64,000 bases of DNA from CAWDDG01 sp963801065. Its GTDB lineage: Bacteria > Actinomycetota > Actinomycetes > Jiangellales > Jiangellaceae. The notes under the pieces are model-generated. The model made no database searches. It had not been told where the DNA came from and was given only the letters and a program-made list of their open reading frames with translations. The position numbers and the translations under genes were made by a program. The stretch lies in contig CAWDDG010000005.1 of NCBI GenBank assembly GCA_963801065.1, forward strand, positions 1 to 64,000, read 5' to 3'. Positions 52,974 through 61,182 of this stretch are shown here, one piece after another. Positions within the stretch are counted from its first letter, which is position 1; each line of letters starts with the position of its first letter.

Positions 52974-53354
52974 TCAGGCGCTGACCAACGTGGTCCGGCG
53001 CTGGCGCAGCACGACTATGCCCCCGGTGGCCGCCGCAGCGAGCCCGACCGCGGCAAAGGACACCGTGGCCCACGGGAACTCGTCGGGAGACGCGGCGACG
53101 TCGTCGCTACCGGTCGACGGCACCGACAGCTGTTCACTGTGCTCGATCTGAGCCTTGGTACGGCCATCGTTCAACCACAGCTGATCACCGTGCTCGATCT
53201 GAGCCTTGGTACTGCCGTCCTCCAGCTGACTCTGCTCCGGTGCCGACCCGCCTGGGTCGGGTCGGGCAATGGCCGGGGCGGCTGCGAGCCCGGCGATCAG
53301 GGTGGCTACGGCGGCCGCCGCTGAGCAGCGGCCGAGGAGTGTAGTGCGGGTCAT
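52974..53354 (-). CDS. Secreted, membrane-anchored protein with tandem repeat (cassette C)
   Basis: About 126 residues. A signal peptide (TLLGRCSAAAAVATLIAGLA, cleavage near APAIA), then a 16-17-residue tandem repeat (DGSTKAQIEHGDQL and DGRTKAQIEHSEQL), a linker, and one C-terminal TM (ATVSFAAVGLAAAATGGIVV) with a basic tail (RQRR). It should sit outside the membrane, anchored at its C terminus. ATG 53354 carries the same CCAAGGAGGCAGTC leader as the small genes of cassettes A and B, but the coding sequence is unrelated. Confidence 0.75.
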   Translation of the reverse strand: MTRTTLLGRCSAAAAVATLIAGLAAAPAIARPDPGGSAPEQSQLEDGSTKAQIEHGDQLWLNDGRTKAQIEHSEQLSVPSTGSDDVAASPDEFPWATVSFAAVGLAAAATGGIVVLRQRRTTLVSA

Positions 53355-53577
53355 GACTGCCTCCTTGGGCGTCGTTGTGGTGGTTCCACGTTGCGCCGTG
53401 AGGCGATGGCCCACATCGGGTGCCACCCCTCAGATGGAGGCTCTGACCCCCTCATCTTCGGAATCGGAGCGCGCGATAACCAGCGGGCGCGGGCGATGCG
53501 CTCCGGTGGCTGGCTCGTCAGGGCGGCGGACCGGATCGGAACGGGCCCGCAGCCGTTGGTAGGGCCGTGCCGGCGAG
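53352..53577. promoter_or_regulatory. Divergent promoter cassette, copy C
   Basis: This third copy aligns with cassettes A and B from the minus-strand ATG to the first codons of the LuxR gene. CCCTCA cores lie at 53427 and 53449, 22 bases apart. The plus-strand start codon is lost (GCG where copy A has GTG). The remaining 300 bases up to 53874 contain no recognisable gene. Confidence 0.65.
53524..53577 (+). pseudogene. 5' remnant of a third LuxR-type regulator gene
   Basis: Bases 53547-53577 encode PQPLVG, then after one extra base RAGE, matching the PLVGRAGE start of the intact regulator. Similarity ends there. The rest of the gene has been deleted or replaced, leaving cassette C with only its minus-strand gene. 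Confidence 0.6.
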
Positions 53578-53874
53578 GTCGGGCCGTCGTTGCGAGTTGG
53601 GAAAGACCCTCGCGCATGGGCTCATTGCCACGCTCACGGCCCGGGCGCTCACCGGGCGATCGAGGCCGGCTTGCCGAAGCGAAGGGGTCAGGCGGCAACG
53701 GCAAAGGCGAGGCGCCGCATCGCCGCCCACGACGACGGATAGTCCGGCGTCACCTCCACGACCACCCCGGACTGCTCTCGCCCGCAACTCCCGCGGCTAG
53801 GTACTACGAACGTGCCACGACTCCATCCCTCCCAAGAGATGGAGCCTCCGGACTCACCGAGTGATCACTCCATA

Positions 53875-55482
53875 TCAGAAAGGGGGCGGTGCTTGGGGGT
53901 GGTGTGGTCGTCGTTCTTTGTCGATGTAGCTCGCTTCGAGCACGGCGGGGGTGGGTGTCTGGTATTGGTGGCCGGTGGGTGCGGTCCAGGTGATGGTGCC
54001 GTCGGGGGCGCGTTGCCAGGCCCAGCCGCCTCCGGTTTTGGCGCGGTGGTGGTGGCGGCACAGCGGTCCGAGGTTGTCGGCGCTGGTCGGGCCGTCGGGG
54101 AAGCGTTTGCGGTGGTCGAGGTCGCAGCGTTCGGCGGGTTGTCGGCAGCCCGGGAAGGCGCACACCTGGTCGCGGGCCTTGACGTGGCGGGCGAGCGACG
54201 GTGGTGGCCGGTAGACGGTGACGCCGTGGTCGAGCAGCACGCCCGAGACGGGGTCGGTGAGCAGCCGGCGCCAGGTGGCGTCCGGGTCGGCAGCGATCTG
54301 GCGGGCCATCGCGGCCGGGATCGGCCCGTAGCCGGCGAGCTCGCCGGGCTGGTCGTCCAGGCCGAGCAGGGTGCTGGCCGCAACCGTGACCCGGATGTGC
54401 GGCCCGCGCCCTGGCTGGCGGCGGTGCTTGCGGGTGCCGCGCCGTTGCCGCCGGCTCGGGGTGGCGGAGCCCGCTGCGTGGACCGCCCCGTCGCGGGGTG
54501 GCGGTGGTCGCCGGCGTCGGGATCGGCGGGGGTGAGCACGGCCCGGCACAGGTCGACCAGGGCGTCGGCGCGGCGGGCGTCGATGCCGCGCGGATCCTGT
54601 GGGTCGGCGCAGCGGGCCAGCGTGTCCACCGCGGTGAACACCATCGGTGGCGTCGTCGGCGGGCAGCCGGGCGGTGATCTCGGCCATCCCGTCGGGCAGC
54701 GGGTGCAGATCGAGGAAACGCTCCGCCCTGGCCCTGGCGTGCCGTTTGACCACGGCCTCGGAGTCCACCGCCGCGACCGCCCGGAGCAGACTGCGGCGCA
54801 GCTCCGATGTGGTCTGCGAATCGGCCCGCCGCAGCACCCGCTGCTCGACCGCCCGGCGACTGGCCGGGTCGGTCAGGTTGGCGGTGTGCTCGGCGACGGC
54901 GCGGGCCTTGGCCAGGTCGATCCGGCCCTCCCGCAGGGCGAGTCTGGTGGCCGGCAGCCGGTCGGAAAGATCGAGCGCGAGGGCCAGCCTGAGATCCGCC
55001 GCCCGGCGGCCGATCCGCAGCCTGGCCGCGACCTCGTCGGCCGCGAACTCGCTGACCCGCCGTCCGGGTTGATCCGGGGCGTGCGGGCCCGGCCGGCGGC
55101 GGGCGAACTCGGCGATCACCTCACCCTGTTTTGCCTGCGCCCACCCGATCAGCCGCTCCCACCCCGCCGCCGCCTCCAGCAGGTCATGGCTCGACAGCCC
55201 CGCCGGGTCGGCCGCGTTGAGCCGCGACGCCAGCACGGCACCCGGCATGCTGCCGGCCGGAAAGGGCGTGCCGGTGCCCGATCGCTCGTCCCGCCCGGCC
55301 GGGGACCAGTGCGGTGCCCGATGGGGAGCCTTGTACACGCCGGGCGCCACCTTCCGGGCGCGCACGATCGGACCCTCACCGAGGCGCACCGGCCGGGCCG
55401 GCAGGATGGCCCGCAGGCGTGCCACCGCCGCCACGCGACCGTCGTCGGCCGACACGTCCGGCCCGCCATCCGATTCGAACAT
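53875..55482 (-). CDS. DUF222 / HNH endonuclease family protein with internally shifted frame
   Basis: A 535-residue frame. The DUF222 N-terminal part (GRRVSEFAADEVAARLRIGR; LALDLSDRLPATRLALREGR) and the C-terminal HNH nuclease (CAFPGCRQPAERCDLDHRKR; NLGPLCRHHHRAKTGG) are normal. Between about 54646 and 54420 the protein-like reading lies in another frame (MVFTAVDTLARCADPQDPRG), so two opposite indels swap some 75 residues for Arg/Pro-rich sequence. 13E12-type proteins of this family are repeated in actinobacterial genomes and often mobile. Nuclease activity may survive. Confidence 0.8.
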   Translation of the reverse strand: MFESDGGPDVSADDGRVAAVARLRAILPARPVRLGEGPIVRARKVAPGVYKAPHRAPHWSPAGRDERSGTGTPFPAGSMPGAVLASRLNAADPAGLSSHDLLEAAAGWERLIGWAQAKQGEVIAEFARRRPGPHAPDQPGRRVSEFAADEVAARLRIGRRAADLRLALALDLSDRLPATRLALREGRIDLAKARAVAEHTANLTDPASRRAVEQRVLRRADSQTTSELRRSLLRAVAAVDSEAVVKRHARARAERFLDLHPLPDGMAEITARLPADDATDGVHRGGHAGPLRRPTGSARHRRPPRRRPGRPVPGRAHPRRSRRRRPPPPRDGAVHAAGSATPSRRQRRGTRKHRRQPGRGPHIRVTVAASTLLGLDDQPGELAGYGPIPAAMARQIAADPDATWRRLLTDPVSGVLLDHGVTVYRPPPSLARHVKARDQVCAFPGCRQPAERCDLDHRKRFPDGPTSADNLGPLCRHHHRAKTGGGWAWQRAPDGTITWTAPTGHQYQTPTPAVLEASYIDKERRPHHPQAPPPF

Positions 55483-55876
55483 GTGTCCATCATCCCAGCC
55501 ACCACCGACACTGACTCGCTCTGCAACGTGCGCCCGCGGTGATAGAGCTCAGTGATGTTTATGCGCTCGGCTGGTCGCGATAGCCAGCGTGATGTGGGCT
55601 GCACCGGGCAGGATGGCGAGCTGTGAGCTCGGGAGTCCGCGACATCACCGACCACACCGCTGCGCACCGTGCAGCAGGACCAGCGGGCTGCCGGCGCCCG
55701 TGAGCCTCGAGACACGGAGGCGCCCGACCGTGTGTGTGGTCAGCGGTCGGGCGGTCCGTCGTGCCCTCGCCTAGGGCAACTCCCCCTCGGGCCCTCGCAC
55801 CTTCCCCCCGCCGAGTTCCCGTGGGCGCGACGGTAGCGGTCAAGATCCCCGATGCGGCATCGTCCGTTTGTCTGAA
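55483..55876. other. Gap without recognised gene
   Basis: No frame has a known domain. The stretch separates two minus-strand genes and should hold the end of the methyltransferase transcript and the promoter of the HNH gene. A hairpin at 55722-55752 is listed separately. Confidence 0.5.
55722..55752 (-). terminator. Hairpin downstream of the methyltransferase gene
   Basis: GCCCGACCG and its exact reverse complement CGGTCGGGC flank a 13-base loop. It is 125 bases past the minus-strand methyltransferase stop. It could be a factor-assisted terminator; no U tract follows. Confidence 0.35.
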
Positions 55877-57112
55877 TTACGGGGTCCGTGCGGGCATTTC
55901 TCCCGGTCCGATCGCCGCGTCGAATTGATCGGCCAGCAGTTCGTGCAGCGCCGGGCGAACGCCCCAAGCGGAGACGAGCGCGACGTACTCGGCGGCCTGG
56001 ACCGGATCGGGCGGCGAGTCTGTGTGCACCGCCCGAAGGAGCGTGTTGCGCGGCGTGTGTACCGATTCGACGAACTCGACGACCTCGACCCGGTACCCGA
56101 GCATTCGCAGCAACGACGCCCGCACGGCGTCCGTCAGCACGTCCGCGAACCGCTCCCGGAGGATTCCGTGACGGGTCAGCGGTCCGTAAGGCTCCGGAGT
56201 CGGCCCGGCGCGGAGCTGGCGCTGGACGTCGTGGTGGCAGCACGGCGCGGCGAGCACGAGCGGGACCCGCCACCGCACGGCGCGGGCCAGGGCGTCGTCG
56301 GTGGCCGTGTCGCACGCGTGCAGAGCCAGGGCGACGTGCGGCGGCGGGTCTACCTCGGCGTCCGCGATCGTGCCCTCGAGGAACCGGACGGCGTGCGCCC
56401 ATCCCAGCGACTCGGCCAGGGCCGCGTTGCGCTCCCGGGCCTGCGTCTTGACGTCGACGCCGGTCAGCCGTACGTCGAGCCCGTGCCGGTCGGTGAGCCA
56501 GCGGTATGCGGCGAAGCTCAGGTACGCGTTGCCACAGCCGAGATCGACCACGCGCAGCGGCCCGGCCCCTGCAGCCGCGCGGGCCGTGTCGAGCACCGGC
56601 TCGAGCGCCCGCAGGAACTCCTCCACCTGGTGGTACTTGTCGCGGCGGCTTGGCTTGATCCGACCTCGCTCGTCGCTGATGCCTACCGCGCGCAGGAACG
56701 GGTCGGCCGGGTCGAGCAGCCGCTCCTTCGTACGGTCGTGCGGGCGCGCCGGGTCGGTCGGGCCCGGTGTCCGCGACCGGTGCACCTGGGCATCGCCCTT
56801 CTTGGTGACCCGCAGCTGCACGGTCTCGCCGGTGGTTTCGACGTGCCAGTTGCCGTACGGCTGGTCCAGCAGGTCGTCGACCGCGGCCGCAGCCATCTCG
56901 GCCCCAACGTTGCTGGTGAAGGCCTGCCGTTCGTCGTACGTGACGACCTGCAGGCGGCGTCCCTCGCGAAGGTCGACCCAACGCAGCTCGGCGCGCCGGT
57001 AGTCGGGGCGGGCGCCCTTCCGCCGGCCCGCCGCCACGGCGCGCAACAGCCGCGCAGAGTCGAGCAGGTCGACGCGGAGCCCGTCCAACGCAGATCGGAG
57101 CGGCTCGGCCAT
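55877..57112 (-). CDS. SAM-dependent methyltransferase (Methyltransf_32-like)
   Basis: About 411 residues. An N-terminal RNA-binding-like or nucleotide-binding half (residues 1-150) precedes a Rossmann methyltransferase with VVDLGCGNAYLSFAAYRWL near residue 190, LTGVDVKTQARERN, ALALHACDTATDDALARAV and APCCHHDVQRQL. The HACDTATD and PCCHH stretches mark the Methyltransf_32 group, some members of which modify tRNA or other RNA. The target is unknown. ATG 57112 is preferred to the frame start at 57139. Confidence 0.85.
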   Translation of the reverse strand: MAEPLRSALDGLRVDLLDSARLLRAVAAGRRKGARPDYRRAELRWVDLREGRRLQVVTYDERQAFTSNVGAEMAAAAVDDLLDQPYGNWHVETTGETVQLRVTKKGDAQVHRSRTPGPTDPARPHDRTKERLLDPADPFLRAVGISDERGRIKPSRRDKYHQVEEFLRALEPVLDTARAAAGAGPLRVVDLGCGNAYLSFAAYRWLTDRHGLDVRLTGVDVKTQARERNAALAESLGWAHAVRFLEGTIADAEVDPPPHVALALHACDTATDDALARAVRWRVPLVLAAPCCHHDVQRQLRAGPTPEPYGPLTRHGILRERFADVLTDAVRASLLRMLGYRVEVVEFVESVHTPRNTLLRAVHTDSPPDPVQAAEYVALVSAWGVRPALHELLADQFDAAIGPGEMPARTP

Positions 57113-57156
57113 CCGACCATTGTGGCCGCCGTCGATCACGGTGTTGGCTGGAGCCC

Positions 57157-58125
57157 ATGGATTACACCAACCTCGGACGGTCGGGGCTCCAGGTGAGCCG
57201 GCTGGTGCTCGGCACGATGAACTTCGGACCGGTCACGCCCGAGGACGAGTCGCGGGCGATCGCCGACCTCGCCCTCGAGCGCGGCATCAACGTCTTCGAC
57301 ACCGCAAACACTTACGGCTGGGGCGAGAACAAGGGCTGGACGGAGGAGATCCTCGGCCGCTGGTTCGCCCAAGGCGGCGGACGCCGTGACAAGGTCGTGC
57401 TCGCGACGAAGGTGTACGGGGCCATGTCCGACTGGCCGAACGACGAGAGGCTGTCCGCGCGGAACATCCGCCACGCCTGCGAGGCCTCGCTGCGGCGCAT
57501 GCAGACCGACCACATCGACCTGTACCAGATGCACCACGTCGACCGTGACACACCGTGGGAGGAGATCTGGCAGGCCATGGAGACCCTCGTCGCCCAGGGC
57601 AAGGTGATCTATGTCGGGTCCAGCAACTTCGCCGGCTGGCACATCGCGCACGCCCAGGAGGCCGCGCGGGCCCGCCACTTCCACGGGCTGGTGTCCGAGC
57701 AGTCGCTGTACAACCTGGCCGAGCGTTCGGTGGAGTTGGAGGTGCTGCCGGCTGCCCAGGAGTACGGGCTCGGCGTGATCCCGTGGAGCCCACTGCACGG
57801 TGGTGCGCTGGGCGGCATCCTGGCCAAGGAGCATCGCGGTCGATCCGCCGGAGGTCGGGCCGCCGACTATCTGGCCGGCAACCGCTACCGGCTCGAGGGT
57901 TTCGAGGCGCTCTGCGAGAAGCTCGGCGAAGAGCCGGCGAACGTCGCCCTGGCGTGGCTTCTACATCAGGAGGGCGTGACCGCGCCGATCATCGGGCCGC
58001 GGACGTCGGCACAGCTCGAGTCCGCTCTGCCAGCCGCCGCGCTGTCCCTGGACGAGCCCACGCTGGAGCGCCTCGACGAGCTCTTCCCCGGCCCGGGCCC
58101 CGCGCCCGAGGCCTACGCCTTCTGA
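57157..58125 (+). CDS. Aldo/keto reductase
   Basis: A 322-residue TIM-barrel oxidoreductase. The catalytic tetrad is Asp48, Tyr53 (FDTANTYGWGEN), Lys85 (LATKVYG) and His126 (DLYQMHHVD). NADPH contacts are in VGSSNFAGWH and the C-terminal PIIGPRTSAQLESAL. It reduces aldehydes or ketones, or oxidises sugars; the substrate is not clear. It is divergent from the methyltransferase with 44 bases between the starts. Confidence 0.93.
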   Translation: MDYTNLGRSGLQVSRLVLGTMNFGPVTPEDESRAIADLALERGINVFDTANTYGWGENKGWTEEILGRWFAQGGGRRDKVVLATKVYGAMSDWPNDERLSARNIRHACEASLRRMQTDHIDLYQMHHVDRDTPWEEIWQAMETLVAQGKVIYVGSSNFAGWHIAHAQEAARARHFHGLVSEQSLYNLAERSVELEVLPAAQEYGLGVIPWSPLHGGALGGILAKEHRGRSAGGRAADYLAGNRYRLEGFEALCEKLGEEPANVALAWLLHQEGVTAPIIGPRTSAQLESALPAAALSLDEPTLERLDELFPGPGPAPEAYAF

Positions 58126-58144
58126 ATGCCCTGCCTCCCTTGCG

Positions 58145-58276
58145 TCACCGGATGGACGCCACCACGACGGCGGCGACAAGCAGCATGAGTACGAGAGGAA
58201 CGAGAATCCGGCGGGTCCGGGCATCCACACGACTCTCATACGCCGTGCACGCCGTCCGGTGCAACCCTTCCGTCAC
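58145..58276 (-). CDS. Tiny single-span membrane protein overlapping thpR
   Basis: GTG at 58276 overlaps the thpR stop as GTGA and encodes 43 residues. A short polar N terminus (TEGLHRTACTAYESRVDART) precedes one TM segment (ILVPLVLMLLVAAVVVASI). The overlap and the clean hydrophobic segment make it a plausible translated gene, but no homologue is recognised. Confidence 0.5.
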   Translation of the reverse strand: MTEGLHRTACTAYESRVDARTRRILVPLVLMLLVAAVVVASIR

Positions 58277-58818
58277 GCCCTGAGCGCGTATGCAGACACG
58301 GTCGTATAGCGCGGCCGACCCCCCTCGCCGGCACCCAGCTGGGAACGGACCAGCGTGATCTCCCGGGCCGTCCAGGTCGGGCTCGCGTAGTGGGCCAGCG
58401 CCTCGACGTAGCCACGCAGGCCGACCGGTCTCGCCGAGCGCGCGAGGGTGACGTGGGGCCGGAACCGGCGCACCTCGTCGACCGGCACGCCGGCGCGCCG
58501 CCCAGCCGCGACCGCGGATCGCGAGAGATTCCGAAGCGTCGCCACGTCGCCGACGCACCCCACCCACAGGGCCCGCCCGTCGAACCGTCCGGCGCCGGCG
58601 AGCCCGAGCGCGAGCGGCGGACAACGCCGGGCCGCCCGCTCGAGCCGGACGTCGAGGTCGGCGAGCCGTTCCTCGCCGACCTCGCCGTAGAAAGCGAGCG
58701 TCAGGTGCCAGGCGTCCGGCGCCGTCCACCGGAGCACGTGGTCGCGCAGCGGCTCGACCCGCGCGTCGAGGTCGGTGACAACCTCGGCCGGTGGGGCCAG
58801 CGCGACGAACAGCCTCAC
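58273..58818 (-). CDS. thpR: RNA 2',3'-cyclic phosphodiesterase (2'-5' RNA ligase family)
   Basis: A 181-residue 2H phosphoesterase with the two H-x-T motifs, HLT at 38-40 and HVT at 122-124. The start is the typical MRLFVALAPPAEV. The family opens 2',3'-cyclic phosphates at RNA ends and can also join tRNA halves in vitro. It is downstream of a LacI gene by 13 bases, and a small membrane ORF overlaps its stop. Confidence 0.93.
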   Translation of the reverse strand: MRLFVALAPPAEVVTDLDARVEPLRDHVLRWTAPDAWHLTLAFYGEVGEERLADLDVRLERAARRCPPLALGLAGAGRFDGRALWVGCVGDVATLRNLSRSAVAAGRRAGVPVDEVRRFRPHVTLARSARPVGLRGYVEALAHYASPTWTAREITLVRSQLGAGEGGRPRYTTVSAYALRA

Positions 58819-58831
58819 TGACTGGGCCCCC

Positions 58832-59860
58832 TCAGGCCGAGGCGCGTACCACGAGCTCGGTCGGCAGGATCTCGCCGGCGACCTGGGGCGGTGCGCCGGC
58901 CAGCTGCTCGAGTAGCAGCTCGGCCATCCGCCGCCCCATGTCCTCGGCGGGCTGGCGGACGGTCGTCAGCGGCGGGATTGCGGTGCGGGCGAGCACCGAG
59001 TCGTCGTACCCGACAACCGCGATGTCGTCGGGGACGCGCCGGCCCTGGTCGTAGATCACCCGCAGGGCGCCGGTCGCCATCAGATCCGAGGCGACGAAGA
59101 CGGCGTCCAGGTCGGGACGGCTCCGCAGCAGCCGGGCCATCGCCGCGGCACCGCCATCGGCAGTGAAGTCGCCGTGCTCGACCAGGTCGACCGAACGCCC
59201 GGCCCCGGTGAGCACTTGCCGCCATCCGAACAGCCGGTCGACGCCGGCCGGCATGTCTCGAGGGCCCGCGACCGTCCCGATCACCCGGTCACCGCGGCCC
59301 AGCAGGTGCTCCGTCGCCACCTTGCCGCCGCCGACGTTGTCGGCGTCGACGTACGGCACCGCGATGCCACCGGGGTCGAGTGGCCGGCCCCCGAACACGA
59401 ACGGCAGGCCGGTCCGGGCGAGCTCGGCCGGCAGTTGGTCCTCGCCGTGGTGACTGATCACCAGCGCTCCGTCGACGTGGCCCGCCCGCAGATAGCGCAA
59501 GAGCCGCGCGGTGTCGCCGACCTGCTGCGCGATGAGCAGGACGAGCTGGAGCTCGGTGCCGGCCAGCGCCGTCGTGATGCCTTGCAGCGCTGCGGTCAGC
59601 ACCGGGTCGGCCACGAACCGGCCGCCGGTCTCGGGGACGACCAGCGCGACCGAGTCCGTGCGGCGGGTGACCAGCGAGCGCGCCGCCCGGTTGGGTACGT
59701 ACCCGAGCTCGGAGATGGCGCGGTCGATGGCCTGTTGCGCCCGAACGCTGACTCGTGAGCCACCGTTGACGGCCCGCGAAACCGTGGCCCGCGAGACACC
59801 GGCTGCCCGGGCGACCTCCTCGAGCGTGGGCATCCGGTGAGCCGGTGGATCCGCCTCCAT
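58832..59860 (-). CDS. LacI family transcriptional regulator
   Basis: A 342-residue regulator. The HTH is at residues 12-38 (TLEEVARAAGVSRATVSRAV), then the hinge (SELGYVPNRAARSL) and a periplasmic-binding-protein-like sensor ending VVGYDDSVLARTAIPPLTTV. Such repressors respond to sugars, but no sugar transporter or hydrolase is adjacent, so its targets are elsewhere. The gene runs into thpR. Confidence 0.93.
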   Translation of the reverse strand: MEADPPAHRMPTLEEVARAAGVSRATVSRAVNGGSRVSVRAQQAIDRAISELGYVPNRAARSLVTRRTDSVALVVPETGGRFVADPVLTAALQGITTALAGTELQLVLLIAQQVGDTARLLRYLRAGHVDGALVISHHGEDQLPAELARTGLPFVFGGRPLDPGGIAVPYVDADNVGGGKVATEHLLGRGDRVIGTVAGPRDMPAGVDRLFGWRQVLTGAGRSVDLVEHGDFTADGGAAAMARLLRSRPDLDAVFVASDLMATGALRVIYDQGRRVPDDIAVVGYDDSVLARTAIPPLTTVRQPAEDMGRRMAELLLEQLAGAPPQVAGEILPTELVVRASA

Positions 59861-59916
59861 GTCGTCCTCCTCGGCTCAGCCTACGGGCCTGGTCAGGGGA
59901 GGCCGCCGGCCCGGCG

Positions 59917-61182
59917 TCACCCCGGCGCCGTCGACACGATCCGGATCCCGGGACGCGGATGCATCCGGGGCCGGACGACGACGCCGTTGCGCCGCGCCAG
60001 GAGCAGCGTCACGGCCAGCGTGCCGGCCGCGGTCATGATCCCGCCGCCGATCAACGACCAGCGTGCGCCGAGCAACTCAGCGACCCATCCGATCAACGGC
60101 GCGCCGGCCGGCGTGCCGCCCATGAAGATCATCAAGTAGAGCGACGTCACACGGCCACGCATCTGCGGATCGACCGACGTCTGCACATAGGCGTTCGCCG
60201 TCGTGACGACGGTGAGCGCGGTCATGCCGAGTGGGATGAGGGACAGCGCGAACACCCAGTACTGCGGGGACAGACCGGCAAGGATCTCCAACAGCCCGAA
60301 GAGCAGAGCGAACCCGACGATGACCCGCCGCCGCGGCGCGCCACGCCGCGCCACGAGCAGGGCGCCGGTCAACGAGCCGATCGCCATGATCGAGCCGAGC
60401 AGGCCGTACTCGGTCGGACCCTTGTCGAACACGCCGGTGGCCATCAGAGCCGTCGTCATCTGGAAGTTCATGCCGAAGGTGCCGACGAAGAACATGATCG
60501 CCATCACCATGACGAGGTCGGGTCGACCCCGCACGTACCGGAGGCCGTCGACGAGCCGCCGCTCACTCCGCGGGACGACCCGCGGTTCGCCGACCGCGTC
60601 CATGCCGATGAGGAGGAGCACGACGATAGGCGCCGCGAACGTCAGCGCGTTGAGCAAGAACACCGGCCCGGGACCGAGTGCGGCGATGAGCAGGCCGGCG
60701 ACTGCGGGGCCCACCAGTCGGGCCGCGTTGAACGAGGCGCTGTTGAGCCCCACAGCGTTCGTCAGGTCCTCAGGTTCGACCAGCTCGGCCGCGTAAGTGT
60801 TGCGGGCGGGGTGATCGATCGCGGTTCCGACGCCGAGCAGGAACGCCAGAACGTAGACGTGCCACACCTGGGCGAGGTCGGTGACGACGAGTACGCCGAG
60901 GGTGAGTCCGACCAGCCCCAGGAACCCGTTGGTGAACATGAGCATCCGCCGCTTCGGCAGCCGGTCGGCCAGGGCGCCGCCGAAGGGCGCGACGAGCAGG
61001 AAGGGCAGGAACTGCAGGCCGGTGGTGATACCGAGCGCGGCTGGCCCGCCGCCCAGCGTGACCAGGACGAGCCAGTCCTGGGCGACGCGCTGCATCCAGG
61101 TGCCGATGTTCGACACCAGCATCCCCGACCAGAACAAGCGGTAACCGCGGTATCGACGCAGGGAGTGGAAGGTAGGACTCAC
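59917..61182 (-). CDS. MFS exporter (EntS-like, MFS_3 type)
   Basis: A 421-residue, 12-TM transporter: YRLFWSGMLVSNIGTWMQRV at TM1, GGALADRLPKRRMLMFTNG (motif A) after TM2, PARNTYAAELVEPEDLTNAV, and SVDPQMRGRVTSLYLMIFMG in the second half. The family exports siderophores and drugs. The start overlaps the MarR stop by four bases (GTGA), so MarR probably controls it. Confidence 0.92.
   Translation of the reverse strand: MSPTFHSLRRYRGYRLFWSGMLVSNIGTWMQRVAQDWLVLVTLGGGPAALGITTGLQFLPFLLVAPFGGALADRLPKRRMLMFTNGFLGLVGLTLGVLVVTDLAQVWHVYVLAFLLGVGTAIDHPARNTYAAELVEPEDLTNAVGLNSASFNAARLVGPAVAGLLIAALGPGPVFLLNALTFAAPIVVLLLIGMDAVGEPRVVPRSERRLVDGLRYVRGRPDLVMVMAIMFFVGTFGMNFQMTTALMATGVFDKGPTEYGLLGSIMAIGSLTGALLVARRGAPRRRVIVGFALLFGLLEILAGLSPQYWVFALSLIPLGMTALTVVTTANAYVQTSVDPQMRGRVTSLYLMIFMGGTPAGAPLIGWVAELLGARWSLIGGGIMTAAGTLAVTLLLARRNGVVVRPRMHPRPGIRIVSTAPG

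Noticed and set aside
45069..53354. Toxin-antitoxin reading of the small proteins beside the LuxR regulators
   Set aside because: The small proteins are divergent from, not co-directional with, the regulators, and lack any known toxin or antitoxin fold; the regulator size also argues against it.
53567..53800. Plus-strand frame with ELGKTLAHGLIATLTA, recalling the end of glucose-6-phosphate isomerase
   Set aside because: The similarity is short, unsupported by flanking sequence and could arise by chance; I cannot run a search.
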